Positions 1-11,001 of a stretch of DNA of 64,000 nucleotides are shown piece after piece. The notes under the pieces are model-generated. The model had not been told where the DNA came from. It was given only the letters and a program-made list of their open reading frames with translations, and ran no database searches. The translations under genes and the position numbers were made by a program. Origin of the DNA: Lepiota brunneoincarnata (taxonomy: Eukaryota > Basidiomycota > Agaricomycetes > Agaricales > Agaricaceae); contig JAEBUN010000002.1 in the NCBI GenBank assembly GCA_023014365.1, positions 682,001 through 746,000 on the forward strand, in the 5' to 3' direction. Positions within the stretch are counted from its first letter, which is position 1. Each line of letters opens with the position of its first letter.

Positions 1-1
1 A

Positions 2-957
2 CACTTGGAGACTGGACCAGCAATCATAATGAGTAATCATCAAAGTACGTTAGACCTGATTATCGTTGGGAAGTGAGTGTTCTTTGCGCCCTTATATGTG
101 CTTCAGATTCCTGAATTTCCTCTTTTAGGGTAATGCCTAAGCAGACGTCTATCCTAGCCAAGAAATCACTCCGGTTCAGTCCAGTCGGTCCCTTCATGAT
201 GCTATCCGGTGCCATCTTCATCGACCGAGGAAATAACGCCCGTGCTATTCAGTCATTAGAGACTGCCACGGAGCTGATGAAGAGGCTCAAAGTTTCGTTG
301 TTCATGTTTCCGGAGGGAACGAGGCACGGCGGCCCTGTGGCAGACATGTTGCCATTTAAAAAGGGTGGCTTCCATATGGCTATCCAAGCCGGAATCCCGA
401 TTGTGCCAGTAGTGGCAGAAAATTACTGGCACATTTGGCGCACGGGGTTCCTTGGGACCGGTACGATCAAGGTCCGAGGTGTGTTAAGAGATCATATGGT
501 CCACCAGAATGTCGTTAATCTTTTGCTGATATGTGATCTACTACTAGTCCTGCCACCGATTTCGACAGAAGGCCTAACTGGCGCCGATGTTAGCGACCTG
601 ATGAAACGCGTGCGGGATCAGATGGTTGAAACGTTACGTGAAATGTCTGTCCACGCCCGCCAGCCAGGGAAGGTTGAAGCAAAGGTACCACCACGGGCGT
701 CGTCTTCTGCTGAGAAGGAGCCTGCTTTCTCTGGAGTGAGCATTGGTGCCAACCCTCCCACGCCTCCCACGGGGAGTAGTCCGAGACTGGATGGTCCGAA
801 AGGGTCTAGTGCGTCGTTGGCGTCGTCGATGGCATCGTCGCAGCAATGGCGATCGACTGGAAGTGAAGCTGGTGTGGAGACGGAAGAGGACGAGGGGATG
901 GTTTTGGTTGGTCGACCAGAGGAGAGAGGTGCACGTGCTAGGGGTTCTTTGTCGTAG
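2..957 (+). CDS. SLC1: 1-acyl-glycerol-3-phosphate acyltransferase (LPAAT, PlsC family), 5' end outside window
   Basis: Makes phosphatidic acid by acylating lysophosphatidic acid at the ER or lipid-droplet membrane. The reading frame is open from base 2 with no start, so the N-terminal membrane segments lie upstream of the window. Two hallmark PlsC motifs are visible: NHQSTLD (bases 35-55, the catalytic His/Asp box) and FPEGTR after residue SLFM (about 308-325). Introns are 73-128 and 479-547; removing the second gives the family sequence KVRVLPPISTEGLTG, although it also happens to be open in frame. The C-terminal ~100 residues are Ser/Pro-rich and not part of the catalytic domain. Stop at 955-957. 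Family assignment is firm; the SLC1 symbol is by similarity only. Confidence 0.92.
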
Positions 958-1601
958 TGGGGTTAAAAGTGCGATGAATCTGGTCACATATAATATGAAT
1001 ATTTACGTGTATGGGTGGACTTCTCTGATATGGAACGGGTTTAGCCTTCGAGTTTGTGAACGAAAGGCGATAACGTGCTGATCGGTCACCAAGATGGGTT
1101 TGACATTGCTATGTAGCCCTTCGAAAGCCCACATACCCTCTTCGTCCACACCCGGGGACGCATGTGCGATGGAGTACTCGGTACAAGTAGGAAGTATTGT
1201 TGGAACTAGCATATCGTCCATCACACGTTCATTAGCCTCGTTCGTGGTTTATGGAATTGTTACACTCCATAACTGTTTTTTTTTCAAATCGGAAAGGAAT
1301 GGGGCCAGGTGACAACTCAATATGGACAACCCGGGTCAGGGTCGGAACTTGGGTCGTGATCTTGGTTTTTCGGTTGGCGTCTTTGTCAGGGAAGAAGACT
1401 ATACGAGACCGAATAAAGCAAGATCCAGAGCCAGAAACGTTCCTTGTCGTCTTCCGAATTTTCTCATCCCCACTACTTACTTGGAATATATACCCAACCC
1501 CGCGCACTTTCCCGATGCCTCCTCGTATAAATTCTCGCACCACCCTTCTTCCTCTTCATCCTGCATTTTGGTCTCCCAAGCCCCGCATCCGTCCTTTCGC
1601 C
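958..1601. promoter_or_regulatory. Intergenic region with promoter of the GDPD gene
   Basis: No convincing gene between the acyltransferase stop and the next start. A TATAAA box lies at 1526-1531, about 75 bases before the ATG at 1602, in a pyrimidine-rich stretch typical of fungal core promoters. The rest holds only short chance frames. Confidence 0.5.
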
Positions 1602-3177
1602 ATGTTGCCAAGACATACCCTCGCTGTCGATGCTACACGGTCTCTCACCCGCGTCCTGCCAGGTGAGTCGACTTCTCGCTTAGCCGTGAGACATTGTCTA
1701 CAATGCTCATCATTCTTTTCGCAGATTGCTGGGGCCACCGTGGAGTACGTCGGGACAAAAAGCCATCGTGTCCGCCTGTCGCGTTTGACCTGACCACCAC
1801 CCCTTATAGGCTTCATCACGGTTCCCAGAGAATACGCTCGCAAGCTTCGAGGCCGCCATACGGGACGGCGCGGAAGGCATTGAGAGCGGTATTTGAAAAC
1901 GGCATTGTCTTGTCATGACGCGTAACCCCCCTCTGCCAGACGTCCACGTATCAGCGGATGATGTGGTCATTATGTTCCACGATCCAGGTATATCGTTATC
2001 CCACATGTCCAGTTTGGTGATTGCTGGACGCTCATTCTCCTCCTCCGTCCAGTTCTGGGAAGAACCACAGATTCTACAGGTAATTAGCCCCTCTTCCTCC
2101 TTTAGGTCTTGTTCCGGTGACCAAAAGGGCTGACGGGGACACGCTCGTGGTTAATGGGTTTCCAGGCGAGATCAAGGAGCGTACCTGGTATGGAGAAAAT
2201 GGATTGCAGCACGTCCAGACCATCAAGGAGCCCAAGCAAACGATTCCGACCTTTGCCGAAACCATCGAACTACTCATGAAGGTGTGGACTATATATTTAT
2301 CTCCAATGTTGGCACATGAGACTATTTTTCTCCATCACTCATGCCTGGTATAGCCCGAGAACCAACATGTCAAGTTCAACGTTGATGTCAAGGTCCAGAA
2401 TGACCCGGATAGGCTTTTCAAGCTCATGCATGAGACTATCTCCGCTCAACCCTTTTGGGAGACGACCCTTGCTCCCCGTATTCTATTGGGACTCTGGCAT
2501 CCCCGGTTTTTGCAGTATGCCAAGGCTCGCCTCCCATACTGCCGCCGATCGCATATCGGGACTAGCGCGTACATTGCGCGGAAATATTTCTGGAAGGATT
2601 GCGAGGCGTTTTCCATGGCTTTTGATGCATTGACCACTACCGACGGACAGAGGTGGGTTGTAGTTGCTTCAGTGCGGCTATGGTTGAGGGCGATGGGTTG
2701 ACGTGTTCCTAGATTTAGACAAGAGTGCAAGGATGCGGGGAAGAAGATCATGGTATGGACGGTGAACGAGCCGGCGTATATGATGGAGGTGAGCGTTCAG
2801 GTGTTAAATGAACCTGCGAACTGGAGGCCAACGGCTACTCCCCCGTATTTATATAGGCGGTGCGATGGGGAGTCAGTGCGATCATCACTGATGTGACGAG
2901 GACTTGGCTGGATCTTCGTGCGGCACTCCATGGTAAGCGTTATCGCTCACCTATTTTTGCACAAGATAACGAAACGAGTCATTGTAATTTTCCGTCGACA
3001 GAGGACTACGAGAAGATCGGATCCCAATATGGAAGGCTCTTCTTGTGGACGACCCCCAAGTTCTATACTCCGTTCCTGTTTGCGCGTAGCCGGGCCAACC
3101 AGACCTACCTTGAACGTGTAGCGGGACCGTTTGATGATTCTTTGCGCTCGGGCAGCATCGTCGAGCTAAATGTCTAA
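1602..3177 (+). CDS. PGC1: Glycerophosphodiester phosphodiesterase family protein (Pgc1-like)
   Basis: Hydrolyses glycerophosphodiesters; the closest known type is yeast Pgc1, a phosphatidylglycerol-specific phospholipase C. Ten exons join in frame: 1602-1662, 1725-1744, 1810-1888, 1940-1987, 2053-2079, 2166-2281, 2354-2652, 2713-2788, 2857-2932, 3002-3177, giving 325 residues. Catalytic signatures appear in order: GHRG, then RFPENTLASFEAAI with the metal-binding Glu, then MFHDP (second catalytic His), then GEIKERTWYG and IPTFAETIELL, and near the end MVWTVNEP and ITDV. The ATG at 1602 is chosen because its exon splices in phase to GHRG and a TATA box precedes it. It sits tail-to-head after the LPAAT gene, so two phospholipid enzymes are adjacent, which may be coincidental. 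Confidence 0.9.
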
Positions 3178-3365
3178 ACGAGTTGGGCGTGGGAACTTAG
3201 CATACGTGATAGACATCTCGAAATAGTATTGTGTTCACCATGTGGTCGAGCAAACACTTGACCTCATTCCCTGAAACCATCGTCTGATTCTCTGACTCGA
3301 CCGTCCAACTCGACAGCAGCGTCGCGGAAGCGCCTCTTTCCTTCGTTATACTTAACCCCGACATC

Positions 3366-5345
3366 ATGCTCTCCAAATCGGCTCCACCTCCTCGCCGAAC
3401 CCACCGCAAACGCTTCTCGGTCTCTCGCCTCTCCGCCGACACCACTGCCACTCTTCCAGAGTACCAACAGTCCACAACAAGCACGCATTCCTGGCAGAGA
3501 CAACTCTCTATCGAGGAGGACATTCCTTCAGATAAGCCACCGGATTACCCAGACAGTGCAGAAGAGGCGGACGAAGACACCGACTCTGAGGACCATCGCA
3601 ACACCTTGTTCGTTCATCCGCTTCCCACAGGGTCATCTGCGCTCCTACGTTCCCCGCATACCGCAGGTCCTTCACCGCGGCGTAAACAACGCTTCCAAGC
3701 ACACCAGCACCACAAGAGGAAGCACTCACTCCCTCCGCTTGGCCTTGAGGCGAGCACGGACCCGTACCTGGATTCACTCCTAGAGAGAAGCGTGCACGCT
3801 TTGGAGATGTCCAACACCTTATTACAAAGCTCCATTACCACCAAGACCAGCTTGTCTACAATCATGACGACCGATTCGCCGGTGGACCAGTCCTTGGAGG
3901 CAAGGGCTGTGAACCTCTCGGCCAAGATACGGGGGAAGTGGGACATGCAGGAATCATGGGCGGATGATTTGGAAGAGATAACAAATAGCGTGAATGGCCT
4001 CTTTCGAGACGGACCCACAGATGGTTTCCAGGATGGAAGATCTGCCGAATATGGATGGAATCGATGTCTGCGCCCTCCGCTGGAGGGAAATTTGAGCAGC
4101 AGTCTTCCCTCCGTGTCACCGCTGCAGCAGCAACAACGCCGCTCCAAATTTCGGCGTCCCTCACTGGATCTACGGCAAGCAACCTCCGAACCCGCAGGAA
4201 GTGCAGGCTTGAGCTTGTCCCACCGCACCCGGGAAGACCTCATCGCTCCTCCTCCTCGTGCTTTGACTCAATACATCGAATCCAGTACCGATCCCGCGTT
4301 CATTACACTACCTTCAACTCTCGGCTTACGCACCGGTGTGTCAGTGCACCCCAACACTGATTGGAACGCCTCCACAACGAGTCTACATTCATCTCCCGCT
4401 CTGCCGGTCGTGACCGATACACCACTGGAATCATCATCTACCCCTGCATACACCAAACTGGCGTCTTTCGTTATCAAACGCCCTCCTGCCGCTGCCTCCG
4501 CTACACCTTCATCATCATTTACTTCTTCCTTTACTATCCGGCGGCGCAACTCGAGCGCCGAAAGAGGACGACACCGGTCTTCGCCTCTGTCATCACCGCG
4601 GAAAGTACACGACAGTCCCGGAATTACTATCACCTCGCACCCTGGAACCCCCCTTTCTCACCGACCTATGACACCTCCCGCTGAAGAGTCTTCATCGTCA
4701 GATAGCTGTGTCGCGAAGCAAACAATCGTATCTCTTCGCAAAATTCTGGATGAACAACCCATCCCAGATGATGCCAAATCTACCGGATCATCGTCACCAC
4801 ATAAACGTTCGCGTGTCTTTATGCCCCGAACACCTGTGCCTGGACCGGTCTCTGGTACTTCAACTGCCACTGCGTCAATTTCAAAGATGTTGACGAAAAA
4901 GGTGCATCATTCGTCAACCAGGCCTCCTTCGCCTCCACGGCAGTCCGCGTTGAAGGGCTCGAGACCTGCTACTCCCTCACCGACGAGCGTCACCTTGACG
5001 ATTCCCGACTTGAGTGGGATGAAAAGCCAGAGCGCGCCGAGTTCGGGCCGGTCGACGCCGAAGAGGATCAGCTTTGCAGAGTTGCCTGAAGCTCATGTTA
5101 GCTCGCATCCGGAAAAGTTCAAGGATAAGGGGAAGAAGAAGGGGAAGGGGAAGTCACACAAGGCGAAGTTGGATTCGAGGGAGGAAGAAGAGATTGGAAC
5201 TGGGTGGCTTTCGGGATGGTTTGGCGCGAGTGGAGGGAGCTTGGGGCTTGCAAGACATGAGCAGAGGATGGAAGACAAGATGAGTCGAAGTTGGGGTGGA
5301 AAGATAGGAGGGGGGTATGGGTATTTGGACGAGTGGGCTGTTTGA
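3366..5345 (+). CDS. Ser/Pro-rich protein of unknown function, single exon
   Basis: A 659-residue uninterrupted frame starting at ATG 3366. I do not recognise a domain. The protein is basic and rich in Ser, Pro and Thr, with many SP/TP sites (for example RTPVPGPVSG and RPATPSPTS), suggesting a disordered, phosphorylated protein. Residues about 138-205 (DPYLDSLLERSVHALEMSNT through WADDLEEI) are the only stretch that looks helical and conserved. The C-terminus has a Lys-rich run followed by a Trp/Gly-rich end (GWLSGWFGASGG). No signal peptide or membrane segment. Codon use resembles the neighbours, and the length of the open frame makes a real gene very likely. Confidence 0.8.
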   Translation: MLSKSAPPPRRTHRKRFSVSRLSADTTATLPEYQQSTTSTHSWQRQLSIEEDIPSDKPPDYPDSAEEADEDTDSEDHRNTLFVHPLPTGSSALLRSPHTAGPSPRRKQRFQAHQHHKRKHSLPPLGLEASTDPYLDSLLERSVHALEMSNTLLQSSITTKTSLSTIMTTDSPVDQSLEARAVNLSAKIRGKWDMQESWADDLEEITNSVNGLFRDGPTDGFQDGRSAEYGWNRCLRPPLEGNLSSSLPSVSPLQQQQRRSKFRRPSLDLRQATSEPAGSAGLSLSHRTREDLIAPPPRALTQYIESSTDPAFITLPSTLGLRTGVSVHPNTDWNASTTSLHSSPALPVVTDTPLESSSTPAYTKLASFVIKRPPAAASATPSSSFTSSFTIRRRNSSAERGRHRSSPLSSPRKVHDSPGITITSHPGTPLSHRPMTPPAEESSSSDSCVAKQTIVSLRKILDEQPIPDDAKSTGSSSPHKRSRVFMPRTPVPGPVSGTSTATASISKMLTKKVHHSSTRPPSPPRQSALKGSRPATPSPTSVTLTIPDLSGMKSQSAPSSGRSTPKRISFAELPEAHVSSHPEKFKDKGKKKGKGKSHKAKLDSREEEEIGTGWLSGWFGASGGSLGLARHEQRMEDKMSRSWGGKIGGGYGYLDEWAV

Positions 5346-5795
5346 AAGGGACTTCTCTTATGACGTGCCACGATCTCATTTATTCGGTTGTTTATTCTGA
5401 TTGTATTACGTATTTACCACTTTGCAGACTGTTTCTACCTTCACAGTGGGATCATTCGAAAGTGTATTTTATTGCATATTGATGAACATTCTAAAATGCT
5501 ATAAGGATTTGCAAAGTGTATGTTATTTCTTGTACGATAACCAAACATGTTTGGAGGCAGTACTATAATGGGGCATAAGTAGTGCGGCAAACAAAAAAAC
5601 AGTTTCGATAACATTGCACAAGAGAACTGATAGCAAAGACGATGATAGCATGAACAAGAGAGCGAGGAAAAGCCTAAAAATAACCCGTAGTTCCGACATT
5701 GAGTGAACACGCAAAAGCAATGAAAGCCGATATTAAATCCATCAATCCCTGACAGGAAAAAGAACCGAAGGGGGGAGAGGTAATAATGGGCGATT
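5346..5795. other. Intergenic, convergent 3' ends
   Basis: Lies between two genes that end towards each other. No gene seen. The part next to 5796 resembles the matching flank of the downstream paralog near 7860-7960, so the duplication that made the paralog pair includes 3' flanking DNA. Confidence 0.5.
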
Positions 5796-6809
5796 TCACC
5801 TAACAAATAAAGCGAACCCGACCGCGACAACGACGGCAATTACCACGCCAACGGCGGCGAGCCCATCCACCGTGAACACATTTGATTGTTTCATGAAGAC
5901 CTCGTTCGGGAAGATGCCTCCTGGCACGGTGCACCGGATTCCCTCGATGTATTGTTGAGTTAATTCCAGGGTTTGACCGATCACGACGATCCAAGAGCTC
6001 TCGTTTGGCCGCAAGAGTTCTAAATACGGGGAAGTCGGAGTGCGCAAGACATTGGTATAGAGATCCAGACCAAGCGTAGCGCTTTGGATCCGGCGGACGT
6101 CTTCGGCCCGAGTAGAAACGGCGATGACGAGTGGATTGTTTATCGCAGAATGGAGAACGCTAATGAAGGGGTTCAGTGGATCTATGGATGTGGCTCGTGC
6201 CGCCTGGTTAGCTTGAAACCCCTCATAAATTGACTCTCTTTCGGTATTGATGAGGATGGTGGGGATCGGGAATGGGTGACGAGGCATTTCTTCGGGGGCT
6301 GGCGGTGAGCTCAAACTCATCCGAACCCCTTCATCCCAGATACCAACAGACGGGAGGGCGGGAGATGTACTGGCTATGCTAGCACTAATATTTGGAGAGG
6401 ATGGGTGTGGTGATACTCCTAGTGCATGAAGTTGCTGTCTGATGACCTCGCACCAACCAGTTGAGGTAACAGAGGGACTCTCGCTGACGTTATCCGAGGG
6501 GGACCCATCATCGCTGCCATCGTTCAAAGCACCTTCATACCCACGGCCGGGTACAGGAGTTCCCCCATACCGAGGGGTAGGTGGGAAGGACGCACAAAGA
6601 ACCTCTTCACCTTGTGAGTGGACGGAGGTGGGGTGACTAGAGTGGCTCTCTCCGTGAGGGGAGGGCTGACGGACAACAGCGTTGCAAACAAGCTTGTTGT
6701 CTGCACCACGCCTATGACCCTTGATTGGGAGTCCACATTTCCTGCACTTGGAATATGCACGTCGGTTTTCAGTGAGATCTACATCTCCTAAACGGAAGTT
6801 ATAAAACAT
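5796..6809 (-). CDS. Cys/His-cluster protein with C-terminal membrane anchor, paralog 1
   Basis: Predicted 337 residues, function unknown. Near the N-terminus is a possible zinc site C-x2-C-x6-H-x9-C (Cys22, Cys25, His32, Cys42) around KCGLPIKGHRRGADNKLVC. The middle is a Pro/Ser-rich linker, followed by a more ordered region ending in PTSPYLELLRP and SSWIVVIGQTLELTQQYIEG. The last ~22 residues (VVIAVVVAVGFALFVR end) form a hydrophobic anchor, so this looks like a tail-anchored protein with its bulk in the cytosol. The ATG at 6809 directly follows a 3' splice site; bases upstream of it are open but begin with GTG in this copy. A tandem paralog lies at 7963-9075. No database family is claimed. 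Confidence 0.7.
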   Translation of the reverse strand: MFYNFRLGDVDLTENRRAYSKCRKCGLPIKGHRRGADNKLVCNAVVRQPSPHGESHSSHPTSVHSQGEEVLCASFPPTPRYGGTPVPGRGYEGALNDGSDDGSPSDNVSESPSVTSTGWCEVIRQQLHALGVSPHPSSPNISASIASTSPALPSVGIWDEGVRMSLSSPPAPEEMPRHPFPIPTILINTERESIYEGFQANQAARATSIDPLNPFISVLHSAINNPLVIAVSTRAEDVRRIQSATLGLDLYTNVLRTPTSPYLELLRPNESSWIVVIGQTLELTQQYIEGIRCTVPGGIFPNEVFMKQSNVFTVDGLAAVGVVIAVVVAVGFALFVR

Positions 6810-6810
6810 T

Positions 6811-7071
6811 CTAGTCGATAGGATGAGCACGAGACAGACTCAAAGGGTTGAAGCCCACCTGGAGTTCAAAGGCGCTGAACAAGACAAACCAAAGATAATT
6901 CGCCTCTATCTTGAACGAAGGGAATCTTGCACTCCTTGAAATTGGGACTTGTAGCCTGGCTTTGGATTAAAGTCTCGAGGCAAACCACGGGGAAAACACG
7001 AGCTGGGATTTCCGCAGCCTTGATAAAATCGCCTATCGCGAGACAAACTACGATAATAGGAGACACACCAT
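6811..7071 (-). promoter_or_regulatory. Probable spliced 5' leader of paralog 1
   Basis: A likely intron occupies 6811-6858 (donor GTGGGC, acceptor CTAG just before the ATG). The exon upstream has a stop in the frame that would join the coding exon, so it is read as untranslated leader. The same arrangement and similar sequence occur upstream of paralog 2 (to about 9357). Confidence 0.45.
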
Positions 7072-7962
7072 ATTGAGGATAAGCACAAGCGGTATCTTGT
7101 ACCCGTGCTTCCTCTTTACCTTATTTTGGAAATAGGTATTGCGTAATGCGATATGTTGAGCAGTAGTTCCAACAACACGAAACATGCAGATCGAGGAGAT
7201 CGAGGAGGCTGGATCGCCCGAAGACAGAAATATTTTTTGAGCATCACTCCTTCGGCTGTATATGAGTTGGATTCCCGCAAAAGTCCGGTGAGATTTTAAC
7301 AAGAGGGAGTCCCGAGCTAGACTGCGCTCACCCAACGACCAACCGCCCAGGGGGTTGCTTCGTGGTTGGGTTCCTTGGTGCGAGTGCGGGAAAGTTAGTG
7401 GCTTATGAGGTCGCGAGATACAAACGGAAGATGGATGATGGCATCTTAACTGGGTCGAGGTTGGGATGGAGGGGCGGGAACGAGGCATGGTATTTGGGTG
7501 GGCGGGTCATCAGGGGGAAGTTCGTGTTTGATTGTGTTGCAATGCGTGATAATTTCGATTGTTTATTTTGGTTGTACTGTACTTCATAGTCAGTCATTAC
7601 TGCTGGGTGCTCATTGCTCAATGTTACAACTGGTTGCCGTGCAGCATTTCTCATCTTGTCAGCTCATATTTTACTCAGCCGACGTAGCATATGCATAGGT
7701 CATATTAGGACATACATAAGACAAAACATAAGCATAGGGCATAGAGGCAAGGCGACACTGCATACAGCAACGACAGGATATTTCGAAAACATTGTGCAGG
7801 GGGGATGGATAGCGATGGCAATAACAATATAAACAGGAGAAATGCAACAGTGGCTCCGGTATTGAGTGAAAGAATAAAACCAATGAAAACCGATAGAAAA
7901 CCATCATTTTTGATAAGAAAAAAAGTGAGAGGAGCAAGGGAGGGGTCATAATAAGTGATGTA
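7072..7962. other. Intergenic spacer between the tandem paralogs
   Basis: No supported gene. The region from about 7790 to 7960 resembles the 3' flank of paralog 1, consistent with a segmental tandem duplication. Confidence 0.45.
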
Positions 7963-9075
7963 TCAAACAGATAATAGAAAGATGGCAGCGGCAAAAAATG
8001 CGCTGAGGAGAGAGACGAAGATGAGCTGAAATGTTGTGATCATTTTCGGCCCCTCCATGAGATCCCGGTCTGAAGCGATGGTTCCTGGCATGGTGCGCTG
8101 GGCTACCTCGACGTATTGTTGAGCCAATTCCATACTTCGGCCAATCACGACTATCCAGGAGTTCTCTCTGGCCGTGCCCCCATTGGTGCCCAGGTTGTCC
8201 TTGGGCCTCCATAGATCTGAAGGCGAGGGAGGTGGAGTACGCAAGACGGAGGTGTAGAGACCAAGGTGAGCGGCAGTTTCCTGGAGCCGGAAGACATCCT
8301 CAGTTCGAGCAGGAACAGCGGTGATGAGGGGATTGCTCGCGGCAAAGCGGAGAACGCGAACAAAGGGATTCTGTGGATTCGTGCTCGTGCTAACTTCTTC
8401 GTCCATCTCGTCGCGGTTGCCGATATTGTCGACCTGGACGGTGCCTTGCTCACTTCGAGCTGCTTGCTCTTGCGTAGCGCGTATTTCCTCCCATGTAGCA
8501 AATGCTGCTTCGGCTCGAGATCCTTCGCGAATTGTGTCTCCATCAGAATTGACGAGAAGGGTGGGGACGAGGGACGGGTGGCGAGGCATTTCTTCAGGGG
8601 TTGGAAGCGCATCCCACTTTTTGCGACGCTCTTTGTCCCAGACACCAACAGGTGGGAGATCATATGACGGGCTCCTCCTGATGCTATTGGTATTCGGGGA
8701 GGGCGAACGCGGTGCACGAAGTTGGCGTTCCACGACTCCGGTCAGATATGCAGCGACGGTGAGACGCTCATTGTCGTTATCGGACGACTCGCCCGTGTCC
8801 CTATCGTAAGGGGTACGTCCACGGCTGTGGCGAGGAGGTGGTGGTGGTGGGGAGTGTCGAGGAGAAGGCGGAGGTGATGCAAGACAACTCGCTTCACTTT
8901 GTGAGCGGATAAAGGGGGGTTTTTGGGGGTGGTTTTCTCCCTCAGGGGAGGGTTGACCCACGGTAACGTTGCAGATAAGTCTGTGGTCAGCACCACGCTT
9001 ATGGCCTTTGATTGGGAGTCCACACTTGCTGTGTTGATATACGCGCCTGCCTCGAGTGGCATCTAAATGCGACAT
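7963..9075 (-). CDS. Cys/His-cluster protein with C-terminal membrane anchor, paralog 2
   Basis: Predicted 370 residues from ATG 9075 (or 377 from an in-frame ATG at 9096, which lies in what looks like the end of a leader intron). Closely related to the 5796-6809 gene along its length: KCGLPIKGHKRGADHRLIC near the N-terminus, ENSWIVVIGRSMELAQQYVE late, and a hydrophobic C-terminal end (LIFVSLLSAFFAAAIFLLSV). The first Cys of the putative zinc site is replaced, leaving H-x2-C-x6-H-x9-C (His15, Cys18, His25, Cys35), which could still bind metal. The linker is longer and carries an extra segment of acidic and Gln-rich residues. Function unknown. Confidence 0.7.
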   Translation of the reverse strand: MSHLDATRGRRVYQHSKCGLPIKGHKRGADHRLICNVTVGQPSPEGENHPQKPPFIRSQSEASCLASPPPSPRHSPPPPPPRHSRGRTPYDRDTGESSDNDNERLTVAAYLTGVVERQLRAPRSPSPNTNSIRRSPSYDLPPVGVWDKERRKKWDALPTPEEMPRHPSLVPTLLVNSDGDTIREGSRAEAAFATWEEIRATQEQAARSEQGTVQVDNIGNRDEMDEEVSTSTNPQNPFVRVLRFAASNPLITAVPARTEDVFRLQETAAHLGLYTSVLRTPPPSPSDLWRPKDNLGTNGGTARENSWIVVIGRSMELAQQYVEVAQRTMPGTIASDRDLMEGPKMITTFQLIFVSLLSAFFAAAIFLLSV

Positions 9076-11001
9076 TCTGGCAGACAGGGTGAGCATGAGA
9101 CCACCTCAAAAATTCAAGCTCACCTGAAGGTCAAAAATGCTACTCAAGACAAACCAAGGATCATTCACCTTTTGAATTGAACGAAGGGAATTTCGTGCTG
9201 CTCGAACTTGGAACCTGCAAACGTGGCTTTGAAGTCTTGAGGAAAACCACAGGGAAAAACGTGAACCAAGATTTACGCAGGCTTTATGAATTTCTTGTCG
9301 CCAGCAGTACTTGTGTGTTGCCAAAGAGACAGGCGTTAATAGTAGAAGGCTCGCCATGTTGAGGATAAGTACAAAGGATGTCCTTATATTTCGTCTCCCT
9401 CGTTAATCAACGTTGCCTATTTTGGATAAAGATCAATCGTACCCCTGTATTACGTAAGTGGACTCAGAAGGCGGCGGACACAACGGTTCTGAAATGTGAA
9501 AAGCTCGTACCTCGATTAACCTTCCCAACACATCAAAAACATAATACGGGAGAAACCATAACTGCAAAGCCGCTGCACTTGAGGTCGACCTTCACCGACG
9601 AAAAGGCTGTCCCGGCTGTGGCAACTTCCGTTGAGTCATGGCGGAGACTCCTTTCTGTGATCGCCCCAAGCGGATGGAAGTCGAATCCTCGAGCATTCAA
9701 AAGGCCGCTATGCGGTGACTCCGTTGTCTTTGCTATTGCTATAGTTTGATGTGATGGTAAACTAGCAGTGATGTTAGGCGCTTTGAAAGTAGACCATATC
9801 CGATGGGAATGGTTGCGAGTGGCCGCCCTCATAAATTTTTTGAACCGATACGCATCAATCTCACATTGTAGCGTTCTGTGTGGATAGGGACGGAATGGAT
9901 ATTTGGCTGAATCATGTAGAGTGAGCGCTCGATTTTCGATTCATGTAGATACGAGTGGCCAGATTCGGCACGACTCGATAAGGCGTCTCTCACTGAGCAT
10001 TTATGTTCAGTCCATTGATACTCAGTCAGCCACCCACTTTTTGATGGTGAAGAGAAGGACGTGACGTATTAATAAGTTTCATACGAAGCCGACGGCGATT
10101 ATTATTGATGTTTCGTAGTAGCAAGAAATTATAAACTGCTTTATATGCTATCTCCCGGCACCCGCCAGGCCTACCCCATATAGAGGTACAGCGGATTTTC
10201 GGAGTGAGGTGGGATCGTTGATTTGCACTTCGGACTTAGCGCAGATACAATAGAAACAATAAAAACCCTGAACTGCTTATTGTGATAAAATCATAAAAGG
10301 ATCAGTACAATTTTTTTTGTTTCCGGTACCAGCCGATACCTTTGTGTACAATTTACTCGTCATTTCGAAATCGGGAGGGACTTTGCAGAAGCCGAATGAT
10401 CCCCGACCACACCAATAGTTCGCCTCACTCCAAAAAACTATTGTACCTCCTATACAGAGCACATGTCTTGATAGGCCTCGGGTGTATATTCTTTTCTGCG
10501 CTTGGTGAAAGCGATCACACTGAACTATGAACTGCTCTGTGTCTGGATGTTTGTAGGCACCGAAACCAAGGAGGGCCAAAAGTGAAATTAATCAATCTCT
10601 ACCGTTTCACGACGGGGCTGCGTAGCAATATGTAACAATAAGCAGCCTACGATGACACACGAACGGAATGAATGATAATGATAATGTTGAAGGGCTGATG
10701 GAGGAACTTGACGGAATGGAATAATCGGCGGATAAACGTTTGGGAACCAATCACAGCGTGGGAGCGGATTTCTATCTCCAGCAAATCAGCGGTGAAACTT
10801 TGGGTATTGGAAAATCGGATATTGATTATTGTTGTAAACTGACTGAGGTTGGTCCATGGTTGCTGCGATTTCAGTACTTAAGTCATACGAAACAGGTTGC
10901 GCCCTGTTACGCATACCCACCGGACTTGTGTGAGTTTGCACGCTACATTCGTGGATTTTCTATACAAAGTCCGTAAAGCCTCCTGCCACATTTCTAACAC
11001 A
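9076..11001. other. Long AT-richer intergenic region
   Basis: Contains the probable 5' leader of paralog 2 (to about 9357) and the promoter of the CAP gene starting at 11002. Between 9380 and 10900 I see only short chance frames and no RNA gene. No long repeat was recognised. Confidence 0.45.

Noticed and set aside
3614..4243. A 209-codon minus-strand frame
   Set aside because: It is antisense to the long single-exon gene 3366-5345 and is explained by that gene's codon bias.
9378..9749. A 123-codon plus-strand frame in the 9-11 kb gap
   Set aside because: No homology signal, no splice partner, and composition like the surrounding noncoding DNA.
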